Assembly: GCA_041677345.1 (NCBI GenBank)
Contig: JBAYQE010000034.1
Location: forward strand, 1-25,870
DNA from: JALOAT01 sp041677345
GTDB lineage: Bacteria; Pseudomonadota; Gammaproteobacteria; Thiohalomonadales; Thiohalomonadaceae
Direction of reading: 5' to 3'
DNA length: 25,870 bases
The position numbers and the translations under genes are program-made. Position 1 is the stretch's first letter; each line of letters begins with the position of its first letter. Under the pieces are notes generated by a model. It had not been told where the DNA came from. It saw nothing but the letters and a program-made list of their open reading frames with translations, and searched no databases. Below are positions 1-7,026 of the stretch, one piece after another.

Positions 1-200
1 CCCTGGGCCACGGCGCCGGAGCGGTCCATGGCGGCCTTGTCGACCAGCTTGATCTTCACGTCCTTACCCGTCTCGGCCTTGACGGCTTCGACCCAGCGCA
101 TCATTTCGTAGGCGGCACCGCAGCAAGCCATGCCACCGCCGATCAGCAGAACGTCGAGTTCTTCCTGTACAACCTCAGGTGCTTCAAACGTACCAGCCAT
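1..200 (-). CDS. aprA: Adenylylsulfate (APS) reductase, alpha subunit, N-terminal part
   Basis: Only the first 66 codons are inside the window; the gene continues past the left edge. AprA is the FAD-binding catalytic subunit of dissimilatory APS reductase. In sulfur oxidisers it runs in the direction sulfite + AMP to APS, in the cytoplasm, together with AprB. The visible part has a beta strand followed by the dinucleotide-binding glycine stretch GGGMACCGAAYE (about residues 21-32), typical of AprA. The ATG at 200 is preceded by GAGGAA at good spacing. It lies 25 bases after the aprB stop, so the two are certainly cotranscribed behind sat. The identity is secure from this N-terminus together with aprB next door. 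Confidence 0.93.
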   Translation of the reverse strand, partial: MAGTFEAPEVVQEELDVLLIGGGMACCGAAYEMMRWVEAVKAETGKDVKIKLVDKAAMDRSGAVAQ

Positions 201-225
201 GATCTTGGTTCCTCGAATTCGTTGA

Positions 226-711
226 TTACTTGCGGATCAGTTCAGAGGCATCGCCAGCGCGGTAGCCCTTCATCACGCCACCGTCTTCCGTGCCGGTGAA
301 GAAACCGGGCTTGGCGAGGTCGGCGAGCTTGGCCGCAGGCTTGTTGCCGTACGGATCGATGGAACCCTCAGGCGTGGTACGGATGGGGAACTTGAAGCGC
401 TTCATGGTGCCGTTGCGGAACTTGATGGTCCACATGATGGAATCGGAACCGCGCAGCGGCTGAACCTGGCCACCGAGGGGGACGATGTCGGCATAGTGGC
501 GGGCTTCGATGGCACCCTGCGGGCAGATCTTCACGCAGGAGTAGCATTCCCAGCACTGCTCGGGTTCCTGGTTGAAGGCCTTCATTGCATGGCCGGTTTC
601 AGAGCCGTCCTTGTCGAGCTTCATCAAATCGTGCGGGCAAATGTACATACAGGCGGTTTTGTCCTGCCCTTTGCAACCATCGCACTTCTCGGTACGAACA
701 TAAGTTGGCAT
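226..711 (-). CDS. aprB: APS reductase, beta (iron-sulfur) subunit
   Basis: A 161-residue ferredoxin-like protein that carries electrons between AprA and a membrane partner. Eight cysteines are placed to bind two [4Fe-4S] clusters: C10, C13, C21, C25 in the first group and C53, C56, C59, C63 in the second. The rest, with KFRNGTMKRFKFPIRT near residues 97-112, is the AprB tail that wraps around AprA. Start ATG at 711 follows GGAG. The spacer to sat is 71 bases and that to aprA is 25 bases, so the order sat-aprB-aprA reads as one operon. No aprM (membrane anchor) lies between sat and aprB, unlike the sat-aprMBA arrangement of Allochromatium. That suggests a QmoABC-type electron acceptor, if one is encoded downstream outside the window. 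Confidence 0.96.
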   Translation of the reverse strand: MPTYVRTEKCDGCKGQDKTACMYICPHDLMKLDKDGSETGHAMKAFNQEPEQCWECYSCVKICPQGAIEARHYADIVPLGGQVQPLRGSDSIMWTIKFRNGTMKRFKFPIRTTPEGSIDPYGNKPAAKLADLAKPGFFTGTEDGGVMKGYRAGDASELIRK

Positions 712-782
712 TGCTTCACTCCTTCGTTGAAGTAGTCACAGATACACACATCCCCGTCCCGCACGGAAGACGGTGAAAACCC

Positions 783-1991
783 TCATTTGGCCGAATGGCC
801 GGTCAGCTTGACCTCAACCTTCTCGGTCAGCCCCCCGTAGTACTCGCGCAGGATGGCCAGCACCTCGGGGCGGGAGAATTCGGCCGGCACTTCGGCGTCT
901 TCCGAAAGCATCTTGCGGAGCTTGGTGCCCGACAGCAACAGGCGATCGCTGTCACCATGCGGACAGGTGCGCGCGGAGGCCATGCCGCCGCACTTGTAGC
1001 ACCAGAAAGTCCAGTCGATTTTCAGCGGCTGGGTCTCCAGTGACCCTTTCGGGATTTCGTCGAAGATGTGGTGTGCGTCGAACGGGCCGTAGTAGCTGCC
1101 GACGCCGGCATGGTCGCGACCCACGATGAGGTGCGAACAGCCGTAGTTCTGGCGGAACAGGGCGTGCAGCAGCGCCTCACGCGGACCGGCGTAGCGCATG
1201 TCGAGCGGATAACCCGCCTGCACGATGGTGTTGTTGACGAAGTAGTTGTCGACCAGGGTGCCGATGGCGCGGGCGCGCACGTCGGCCGGGATGTCGCCGG
1301 GCTTGAGGTTACCGAGCAACGAGTGGATCAGCACGCCGTCGCAGGTCTCGATGGCCACCTTGGCCAGGTATTCGTGCGCGCGGTGCATGGGGTTGCGGGT
1401 CTGGAATGCCGCCACCTTGCTCCAGCCCATGGATTCGAACAGGGCACGGGTCTGCTTCGGGGTGAGGAACAGTTCGCCGTACTTGCTGGGGAATTCGCCC
1501 TGCGACAGCACCTTTACGGGGCCGGCGAGATTCACTTCGCCTTGCTCCATCACCATCTTCACGCCCGGGTGCTCCATGTCGGTGGTCTTGAACACCGTGG
1601 CGCATTCGTGGGCCTTGTTGATGGTGTATTTCTCGGTCACCTGCATGGTGGCCAGGATCTCGCCGTTGTCCGCATCGACCAGTGCGATGTCGGCGCCGGT
1701 CTTGAGACCGTCAGCGGTGGCCTTGTCCGTGGAGAGGGTGATCGGGATCGGCCAGAACAGGCCGTTGGCCATTTTCATGCCGTCGCACACGCCCTGCCAG
1801 TCGGCATGGGTCATGAAGCCGTCCAGCGGGGTGAAACCACCGATGCCCAGCATGATGATGTCGCCTTTCTCGCGGGAACTCACCCGCAGCTGGGGCAGCG
1901 TCTTTGCACGTGCAAGTTCCGCGTTCAGTGCATCGCCTTCGAGCAGCAGGGGCTTGAGACTGCCGCCGCCGTGCGGATTGACCAGAGCCAT
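783..1991 (-). CDS. sat: ATP sulfurylase (sulfate adenylyltransferase), dissimilatory
   Basis: A 402-residue homo-oligomeric ATP sulfurylase. In an oxidiser it works as APS + PPi to ATP + sulfate, giving substrate-level ATP. The nucleotide-binding motif QTRNPMHRAH is at residues 197-206 and the second catalytic loop GRDHA at 291-295. C331, C334, C343 and H345 form the zinc-binding group seen in sulfur-oxidiser and sulfate-reducer enzymes, not in CysD/CysN. No APS-kinase domain is attached. The start ATG at 1991 follows GAGAGGA. It is the first gene of the sat-aprB-aprA operon. A perfect FNR-type inverted repeat lies about 150 bases upstream, so redox or oxygen control is possible but not shown. 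Confidence 0.96.
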   Translation of the reverse strand: MALVNPHGGGSLKPLLLEGDALNAELARAKTLPQLRVSSREKGDIIMLGIGGFTPLDGFMTHADWQGVCDGMKMANGLFWPIPITLSTDKATADGLKTGADIALVDADNGEILATMQVTEKYTINKAHECATVFKTTDMEHPGVKMVMEQGEVNLAGPVKVLSQGEFPSKYGELFLTPKQTRALFESMGWSKVAAFQTRNPMHRAHEYLAKVAIETCDGVLIHSLLGNLKPGDIPADVRARAIGTLVDNYFVNNTIVQAGYPLDMRYAGPREALLHALFRQNYGCSHLIVGRDHAGVGSYYGPFDAHHIFDEIPKGSLETQPLKIDWTFWCYKCGGMASARTCPHGDSDRLLLSGTKLRKMLSEDAEVPAEFSRPEVLAILREYYGGLTEKVEVKLTGHSAK

Positions 1992-2359
1992 AAATCCTCT
2001 CCCTCGAAAAAATCAGAATCGTGTGAAGGTAGCATCTACCCGGTGGTTATAAAGGCTAGCACCGAGTTAAAAATGACCGTAACGCACATTTCTTTATGGG
2101 CGGATAAAGCACCGCCGAGATTAAGCAATTGCTAATTGATTTCGATCAATAAAACGCGACCCTGCGCCGCCCACGCGATCGCACCGGAGGCCTGAAGTTT
2201 CCAGGGATAACAACGAGTAACACGATTGTGCCGGTTCAGGTCCAGCGCAGGGCATGCGGGCCGTTCTCCCGGCGGCCGGGAAGCGCCCCTCCCAAAGGTG
2301 ATAGGGCGCCTCCTTAACGCCGGTCTACACTTAAATACTTTCTAATATTGGTCCACCAT
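1992..2359. other. Intergenic region upstream of sat
   Basis: No gene was recognised in these 368 bases between the downstream end of the 389-aa gene and the start of sat. The sat-proximal half is AT-richer and holds the FNR-like site. The other half has two short GC-rich inverted repeats: TCCCGG/CCGGGA (2267-2281), and GCGCCC (2283-2288) against GGGCGC (2304-2309). They could end transcription of the 389-aa gene, although no T-run follows on the minus strand. Confidence 0.6.
2135..2150 (-). promoter_or_regulatory. Candidate FNR/CRP-family operator upstream of sat
   Basis: ATTGATTTCGATCAAT is a perfect inverted repeat containing TTGAT-N4-ATCAA, the consensus half-sites of FNR/ANR-type regulators. 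Its centre lies about 151 bases before the sat start codon, in a 368-base gap with no plus-strand gene, so sat is the natural target. A nearby imperfect palindrome (2121-2135, around GCAATTGC) may belong to the same control region. A weak -10 candidate for sat is CATAAA at 2098-2093. The transcription start is not known, so activator or repressor geometry cannot be judged. Confidence 0.5.
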
Positions 2360-3529
2360 TTAACATTCTCTTCCGTCCGACCAGTGGGCCGTGGCGATGC
2401 CGTGACCAAGGTCGGCCTCTATGAGGCGACGCCTAACCTCAAGAAGGCGCTCGATGAGCGCCGGCTCACGCTCGGCGTAGGCCGCCGCGTCGGGCACCCG
2501 GTTCACCACGACCCCAAGCAGTTCGGTGATGGCGTTGCCGATGGAGTTCTGGCTGATGGTGACGATGAGCTTGCCGTCGTCGTTGCGGTAGATGAGCTGC
2601 TTGAAGGCCGGCTGCCAGCGAATGGCGTTGGCGTAGCGTGCGTCCGTGATGCAACGGTCGCGCACCTTTTTGGCAGTCGCGATAAAATTGTCGTTGCACA
2701 ACAGCACGCTCTCCACCTGTCCCGGGAAATGCAGGTCGTCCAGCATGTCCGCGTTGCGCGTGGACACCTGTGAGAAGAATGTCCGGTAAAAGTCGAGAAA
2801 TCCCTTCAGGATCAGGTCGTATTCGTTCCAGAAGTCGATCCCTTTGAGGGCCTCCGCGCCGCCGCGGACCTCCCAACTGGGCAGTCCCTGCGGATAGCCG
2901 GTGAGGCTCAGCCGGGCGTCGCGGGCCGGGACGAGCACGTCCAGGTCGAGCGCCCGCTCGAAAAAGGCCCGGTACACGTCGCGCATATAGGCCTGGAACA
3001 GGCTGTGCTGGCCGCCGTCGGTGAGGTTCGGGTTTTTCGGGTCGGCGAGGGGTGCACGGCGCAGCTCATCCATGGGGAACACGATAAAGTGGTTGTGCAG
3101 CATGCGGATACTCGGCACCCCCGGCGAGGTGAGCGGCCACGTGGCGTCCAGGCTGGCCTCACCCGCGAGCACCAGCGCCTCACCGGGGTCGGGATAGCGC
3201 TCCAGCATGTAGCCGATGATGATCTGGTTCATCCGGTTCCACACACGCCGCGTGGCCGCCGGCACCTGGGTGCGGCGCACCGGTCGCCCAAGCGGATTCA
3301 GGATGGTGTTGGAGGTGTTGTAGATGATGGAGGTGTCGAATTCGTTGCTGTGACCGAGCGCCTTGCGGTAGAGCAATAAATTTTCCGGATTCACCAATAA
3401 GCCGTTGTTATGAACAAGGTCGTTGAGGTTCTCCGTGCTGTTGAAAAATTCGTTGGGCTTCATGCCCTCGGGCACATCCAGCGGGATGGGACGGAACGGC
3501 GTGACGATTTCGCGAGGCGCTGACTGCAT
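2360..3529 (-). CDS. Uncharacterised 389-aa protein; possible adenylylsulfate:phosphate adenylyltransferase (GalT/HIT-like)
   Basis: This gene has a strong ribosome site (GGAGGGGGAG before the ATG at 3529) and no signal peptide or membrane segment, so the product is a soluble cytoplasmic protein of about 44 kDa. I do not recognise the family with certainty. The clearest motif is LHNHFIVFP at residues 144-152: a His-x-His in a hydrophobic strand, as in the nucleotidylated-histidine site of the GalT/HIT superfamily, where it falls at a similar relative position. It lies directly upstream of sat-aprBA. Thiobacillus denitrificans has a GalT-related APS:phosphate adenylyltransferase ('ADP sulfurylase', APS + Pi to ADP + sulfate) of comparable size, so that function is the best contextual guess. 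The assignment is inference; any other HIT-like nucleotidyltransferase or hydrolase would fit the motif. Confidence 0.4.
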   Translation of the reverse strand: MQSAPREIVTPFRPIPLDVPEGMKPNEFFNSTENLNDLVHNNGLLVNPENLLLYRKALGHSNEFDTSIIYNTSNTILNPLGRPVRRTQVPAATRRVWNRMNQIIIGYMLERYPDPGEALVLAGEASLDATWPLTSPGVPSIRMLHNHFIVFPMDELRRAPLADPKNPNLTDGGQHSLFQAYMRDVYRAFFERALDLDVLVPARDARLSLTGYPQGLPSWEVRGGAEALKGIDFWNEYDLILKGFLDFYRTFFSQVSTRNADMLDDLHFPGQVESVLLCNDNFIATAKKVRDRCITDARYANAIRWQPAFKQLIYRNDDGKLIVTISQNSIGNAITELLGVVVNRVPDAAAYAEREPALIERLLEVRRRLIEADLGHGIATAHWSDGREC

Positions 3530-3552
3530 GAGACTCCCCCTCCAACTTTGTT

Positions 3553-3566
3553 TTATACGCGTATAA
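3553..3566. promoter_or_regulatory. Perfect 14-bp palindrome in the divergent 389-aa gene/adk gap
   Basis: TTATACGCGTATAA is a perfect palindrome centred 30 bases upstream of the ATG of the minus-strand 389-aa gene. Its minus-strand half contains TATAAA, which could act as the -10 box of that gene, so a protein bound here would block or set its transcription. It is at least as likely an operator as a chance palindrome, because the surrounding sequence is GC-rich. Confidence 0.4.
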
Positions 3567-3614
3567 GCCCATTGGTAGTGGCAGGAATGTTACTTCCACC
3601 CCTACCATCGTACG

Positions 3615-3642
3615 TGGCCACAAAATGAAGTTTCACTATAAC
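3615..3642 (+). promoter_or_regulatory. Possible sigma-70-type promoter for adk
   Basis: TGGCCA (3615-3620) and TATAAC (3637-3642) are 16 bases apart, in an AT-richer part of the divergent intergenic region about 125 bases before the adk start. The -10 is good and the -35 moderate. No other promoter-like pair is as clear in front of adk. Confidence 0.35.
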
Positions 3643-3764
3643 TAGTGGCTGCAGACAAGAACATAACGAGTGCGTGAAGCCATACGGCAGCGAGTGGGAA
3701 CGAAGCCGCTCGACCGCCGGTAGCGCTCGTACACGATTTATTTTCATTCAAGAAGGAGTACCAC

Positions 3765-4418
3765 ATGCGCCTCATACTTCTCGGTGGCCCCGGAGCCGGC
3801 AAAGGCACACAAGCCAATTACATCAAGGAACGCTACGACATCCCCCAAATCTCTACCGGCGACATGTTGCGCGCCGCCGTAAAGGCGGGCACCCCGCTCG
3901 GCATGGAGGCAAAAAAGATCATGGATGCGGGTGGGCTGGTGTCCGACGACATCATCATCAACCTGGTGAAGGAACGCATTCGTGAAGCGGATTGTGCGAA
4001 AGGGTTTTTGTTCGATGGCTTCCCGCGCACCATCCCCCAGGCCGAAGCCATGCGTGAGGCCGGTGTCGACATCGATTACGTGGTTGAGATCGACGTGCCC
4101 GACGAGGAAATCATCCGCCGCATGAGCGGCCGCCGCGTACACGTGGCCTCGGGCCGCACCTATCACGTGATGTTCAATCCGCCCAAACAGGAAGGCGTGG
4201 ACGATGTCACCGGCGAACCTTTGATCCAGCGCGACGACGACAAGGAAGAGACGGTGAAAAAACGCCTGGACGTGTATCACTCCCAGACCGAGCCCCTGGT
4301 GGACTACTACTCCAGCTGGGCAGCCATGGCCGACAAGCGCGCACCGAAATATGTGAAGATTCCGGGCACGGGCAAGGTCGAGGGTATCCGCGACGCCATT
4401 TTCGACGCGCTGGGCTGA
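3765..4418 (+). CDS. adk: Adenylate kinase
   Basis: A 217-residue cytoplasmic enzyme interconverting ATP + AMP and 2 ADP. The P-loop GGPGAGKGT is at residues 7-15 and the AMP-binding ISTGDMLRAA near 30. The long LID domain begins at GRRVHVASGRTYHV (about 123-136). The LID has no cysteines, so it is the non-zinc long form usual in Gammaproteobacteria. The start at 3765 has a very strong AAGGAG. In a sulfur oxidiser using the APS pathway this enzyme recycles AMP consumed by APS reductase, and it would also use ADP made by an APAT if the neighbouring gene is one. It is followed by a palindromic repeat and pfp. Confidence 0.98.
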   Translation: MRLILLGGPGAGKGTQANYIKERYDIPQISTGDMLRAAVKAGTPLGMEAKKIMDAGGLVSDDIIINLVKERIREADCAKGFLFDGFPRTIPQAEAMREAGVDIDYVVEIDVPDEEIIRRMSGRRVHVASGRTYHVMFNPPKQEGVDDVTGEPLIQRDDDKEETVKKRLDVYHSQTEPLVDYYSSWAAMADKRAPKYVKIPGTGKVEGIRDAIFDALG

Positions 4419-4430
4419 TTGAAGGAATTG

Positions 4431-4532
4431 GGCCACCGAGGGCACAAACCACAGAGGTCGAACCCGCATTCCGCCTGACCTGGCGGTGCATGGTCGTCGC
4501 GCGCTTGCCCCGCCTCTGTGCCCTCCGTGGCT
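4431..4532. repeat. Palindromic intergenic repeat, GAGGGCACA type (adk-pfp gap)
   Basis: The left arm at 4432-4457 (GCCACCGAGGGCACA followed by a CAGAGG) and the right arm at 4512-4531 (CCTCTGTGCCCTCCGTGGC) form a long imperfect hairpin around about 55 bases of unrelated loop. It fills most of the gap between adk and pfp and has no coding potential. It resembles the 'ccacagaggcacagagg' intergenic repeats of many proteobacteria. Confidence 0.75.
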
Positions 4533-4568
4533 GATTGATTTCCAAACGTGATCGAACGGAGCAGAGTA

Positions 4569-5825
4569 ATGGCCAACAAGAAGAACGCCTTTTACGCGCA
4601 ATCGGGCGGTGTAACCGCCGTCATCAATGCCTCCGCCTGTGGCGTGATCGAGACCGCGCGCAAGCATACGGACCAGATTGGCAAGGTGTACGCGGGCCGC
4701 AACGGCATCATCGGCGCGCTCACCGAAGACCTCATCGACACCAGCATGGAATCCAGCGAGGCGATTGCCGCGCTGCGCCACACGCCCTCGGGTGGCTTCG
4801 GTTCCTGCCGTTACAAGCTCAAGAGCCTGGAGAAGAACCGCCGTGAATACGAGCGCCTGATCGAGGTGTTCAAGGCACACAACATCGGTTACTTCTTCTA
4901 CAACGGCGGTGGTGACTCCGCCGATACCTGCTACAAGGTCTCCCAGTTGTCCGAGGCCATGGGCTTCCCCATCCAGGCCATCCACGTGCCCAAGACCGTG
5001 GACAACGACCTGCCCATCACCGACAACTGCCCCGGCTTCGGCTCGGTGGCCAAGTACATCGCCGTCTCCACCCTGGAGGCCTCCTATGACGTGCGCTCCA
5101 TGGCCAAGACGTCCACCAAGCTGTTCGTACTGGAGGTGATGGGACGCCACGCGGGCTGGATCGCCGCCGCGGGCGGTCTGGCCGAGCAGCACGGCATTCC
5201 CGTGGTGATCCTGTTCCCCGAGATCGAGTTCGATCAGGCCAAATTCCTTGCCAAGGTGAAGGACAACGTGCAGAAGCACGGCTATTGCACCGTGGTGGTA
5301 TCCGAGGGCTGCCACTGGCCCGACGGCAAGTTTCTCGCCGAGCAGGGCACGCGTGACGCCTTCGGCCACGCCCAGCTGGGCGGCGCGGCACCGGTGGTGG
5401 CCAACATGGTCAAGGAGGCCCTGGGCTACAAGTTCCACTGGGCCGTCGCCGACTACCTGCAGCGCGCGGCGCGTCACCTGGCCTCCCGTTCCGACGTGGA
5501 GCAGGCCTATGCCATGGGCAAGGCGGCCGTGGAGTTTGCTCTGGCCGGCCACAACGCGGTGATGCCCACGGTGGTGCGCAAATCCTCCTCGCCCTACGTG
5601 TGGGAAGTGGGCATGGCCGACCTCGCCAACGTGGCCAACGTGGAGAAGTTCATGCCCCGCGACTTCATCACCGAGGACGGCTTCGGCATCACCGACAAGT
5701 GCCGGGAATATCTCGTTCCCCTGATCCAGGGTGAGGACTACCCCCCGTACGAAAACGGCCTGCCCCGCTACGTGACCCTCAGGAACGAGGCGGTGGAGAA
5801 GAAACTGCCGGCCTTCGAGCTATAA
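4569..5825 (+). CDS. pfp: Pyrophosphate-dependent 6-phosphofructokinase
   Basis: A 418-residue phosphofructokinase that reversibly phosphorylates fructose 6-phosphate with PPi. The active site carries PKTVDND (residues 141-147): the lysine after the proline marks the PPi-dependent group, where ATP enzymes have glycine (PGTIDND). GGGDS at 113-117 forms the phosphate-binding loop and MGRHAGW follows later. I chose the ATG at 4569, because GGAG lies just upstream and family members begin this way. An in-frame GTG at 4548 would add seven residues. The enzyme could run both in glycolysis and as an FBP/SBP phosphatase in the Calvin cycle, returning PPi, as proposed for methanotroph relatives. This fits an autotroph in which Sat consumes PPi, but the link is inference. 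Confidence 0.93.
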   Translation: MANKKNAFYAQSGGVTAVINASACGVIETARKHTDQIGKVYAGRNGIIGALTEDLIDTSMESSEAIAALRHTPSGGFGSCRYKLKSLEKNRREYERLIEVFKAHNIGYFFYNGGGDSADTCYKVSQLSEAMGFPIQAIHVPKTVDNDLPITDNCPGFGSVAKYIAVSTLEASYDVRSMAKTSTKLFVLEVMGRHAGWIAAAGGLAEQHGIPVVILFPEIEFDQAKFLAKVKDNVQKHGYCTVVVSEGCHWPDGKFLAEQGTRDAFGHAQLGGAAPVVANMVKEALGYKFHWAVADYLQRAARHLASRSDVEQAYAMGKAAVEFALAGHNAVMPTVVRKSSSPYVWEVGMADLANVANVEKFMPRDFITEDGFGITDKCREYLVPLIQGEDYPPYENGLPRYVTLRNEAVEKKLPAFEL

Positions 5826-5830
5826 CCCAA

Positions 5831-5898
5831 CAAGGCTCAACGCAAAGGCGCAAAGCGCGCAAAGGATCCGCGGGGATCCTGCGGCTTTGCGTTGGGCT
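5831..5898. repeat. Palindromic intergenic repeat, AACGCAAAG type, short copy (pfp-moaA gap)
   Basis: AACGCAAAG (5839-5847) pairs with CTTTGCGTT (5885-5893). Between them sits an inner hairpin AGGATCC-GCGG-GGATCCT (5863-5880). It starts just after the pfp stop codon and could serve as its terminator. Longer relatives occur at 12384-12504 and 24519-24622. Confidence 0.75.
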
Positions 5899-5961
5899 GT
5901 TTCTTCTGCTTCCGGGCCAGAGCACCCCATCCGGGCGGTTACGTCGCTGCCGTCCGGGCAC

Positions 5962-5967
5962 TATACT
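5962..5967 (+). promoter_or_regulatory. Possible -10 box for moaA
   Basis: TATACT lies 24 bases before the moaA ATG, in a stretch downstream of the palindromic repeat. No convincing -35 hexamer is seen 16-18 bases upstream, so this is only a weak promoter prediction. Confidence 0.28.
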
Positions 5968-5991
5968 GAGCAGACTTTCAGGAAGTGCCTA

Positions 5992-6975
5992 ATGCCGCAG
6001 CTCACCGACACCTTTGGCCGCCGTATCGAATACGTCCGTCTTTCGGTCACGGATCGCTGCGACCTGCGCTGCTTCTACTGCATGCCCAAGGGCTTCCATG
6101 ATTTCGAGGAGCCCGAGAACTGGCTCAGCTTCGATGAGATCGGCCGCGTCATGGCGGCTTTTGCCGATCTGGGTGTGCGCCGGGTGCGCATCACCGGCGG
6201 CGAACCCCTGGTGCGCCATGACCTGCCGCAGCTTGCCGCCAGGCTTTCGGCCATTCCCGGTATCGAAGACCTCTCGCTGTCCACCAACGCCGTCCAGTTG
6301 GAAAGGCACGCCACCGCACTGCACCGTGGCGGCATCTCGCGGCTGAACGTCAGTCTGGACAGCCTGGATGACGAACGCTTCCGCACCATCACCGGCGGCG
6401 GCCGCCTGGACAAGGTGTTGGCGGGGCTCATGGCTGCGAAGCGCGAAGGCTTTGCGCCCATCAAGATCAACATGGTCGTGATGAAGGGCGTGAACGACCA
6501 TGAAGTGGAGACCATGGTCGATTTTTGTATCGAGCACGGCTTCACCCTGCGCTTCATCGAGACCATGCCCATGGGCGACACGGGCCGCGATGCCGCCGGT
6601 CATTTCATCGACCTGCGCGAGGTGCGTGCGCGCCTCGAGCGCCGCTTCCCGCTGGTACCGGGCGTGATGCCGGGCGGCGGTCCCGCCCGTTACATGCAAG
6701 TGGCCGGCACCGAACTGCGCATCGGCTTCATCACCCCCATTTCCCAGCACTTCTGCGAAACCTGCAACCGTGTACGGCTTTCCGTGGACGGCACCCTCTA
6801 CATGTGCCTCGGCCAGGATCACGCCTTTCCCTTGCGCCCCCTGCTGCGCGCCGGTGCCGATCACGAGGCCCTCAAGGCCGCCATCCTGCAGGCCATCGAA
6901 CGCAAACCCGCACGCCACGAGTTCAGCGAAAAGCCCGCACAGGTCATGCGTTTCATGTCCATGACCGGTGGTTGA
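5992..6975 (+). CDS. moaA: GTP 3',8-cyclase (molybdenum cofactor biosynthesis protein A)
   Basis: A 327-residue radical-SAM enzyme that makes the first molybdopterin intermediate from GTP, with MoaC. The N-terminal radical-SAM cluster is C23-x3-C27-x2-C30. The ITGGEPL motif is at about 67-73. The second, substrate-side cluster uses C255, C258 and C272, and the protein ends in the conserved double glycine (TGG). The start ATG at 5992 has AGGAAG upstream and gives the standard family N-terminus; a longer upstream reading would run into the repeat. It is convergent with bioD, with only 51 bases between the stop codons. No other mo- genes are nearby. Molybdoenzymes such as nitrate reductase or sulfite-oxidising SoeABC are the likely customers, which is inference. 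Confidence 0.96.
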   Translation: MPQLTDTFGRRIEYVRLSVTDRCDLRCFYCMPKGFHDFEEPENWLSFDEIGRVMAAFADLGVRRVRITGGEPLVRHDLPQLAARLSAIPGIEDLSLSTNAVQLERHATALHRGGISRLNVSLDSLDDERFRTITGGGRLDKVLAGLMAAKREGFAPIKINMVVMKGVNDHEVETMVDFCIEHGFTLRFIETMPMGDTGRDAAGHFIDLREVRARLERRFPLVPGVMPGGGPARYMQVAGTELRIGFITPISQHFCETCNRVRLSVDGTLYMCLGQDHAFPLRPLLRAGADHEALKAAILQAIERKPARHEFSEKPAQVMRFMSMTGG

Positions 6976-7026
6976 CGGTCAGGCAGCCCACAAGCACTGG
7001 ACGGGCGGGCCCCACGACGCGGGCTC

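Noticed and set aside
754..773. Small hairpin between sat and aprB as a terminator
   Set aside because: The stem is only 5 bp (CCGTC/GACGG) with no T-run. The genes are one operon in all known cases, so no termination is claimed.
1068..2135. A 355-codon plus-strand open frame
   Set aside because: It is antisense to sat and crosses its promoter region; no recognisable features.
3744..5552. A 602-codon minus-strand open frame
   Set aside because: It is antisense to adk and pfp, which have clear motifs and ribosome sites. No family-like sequence is visible in it.
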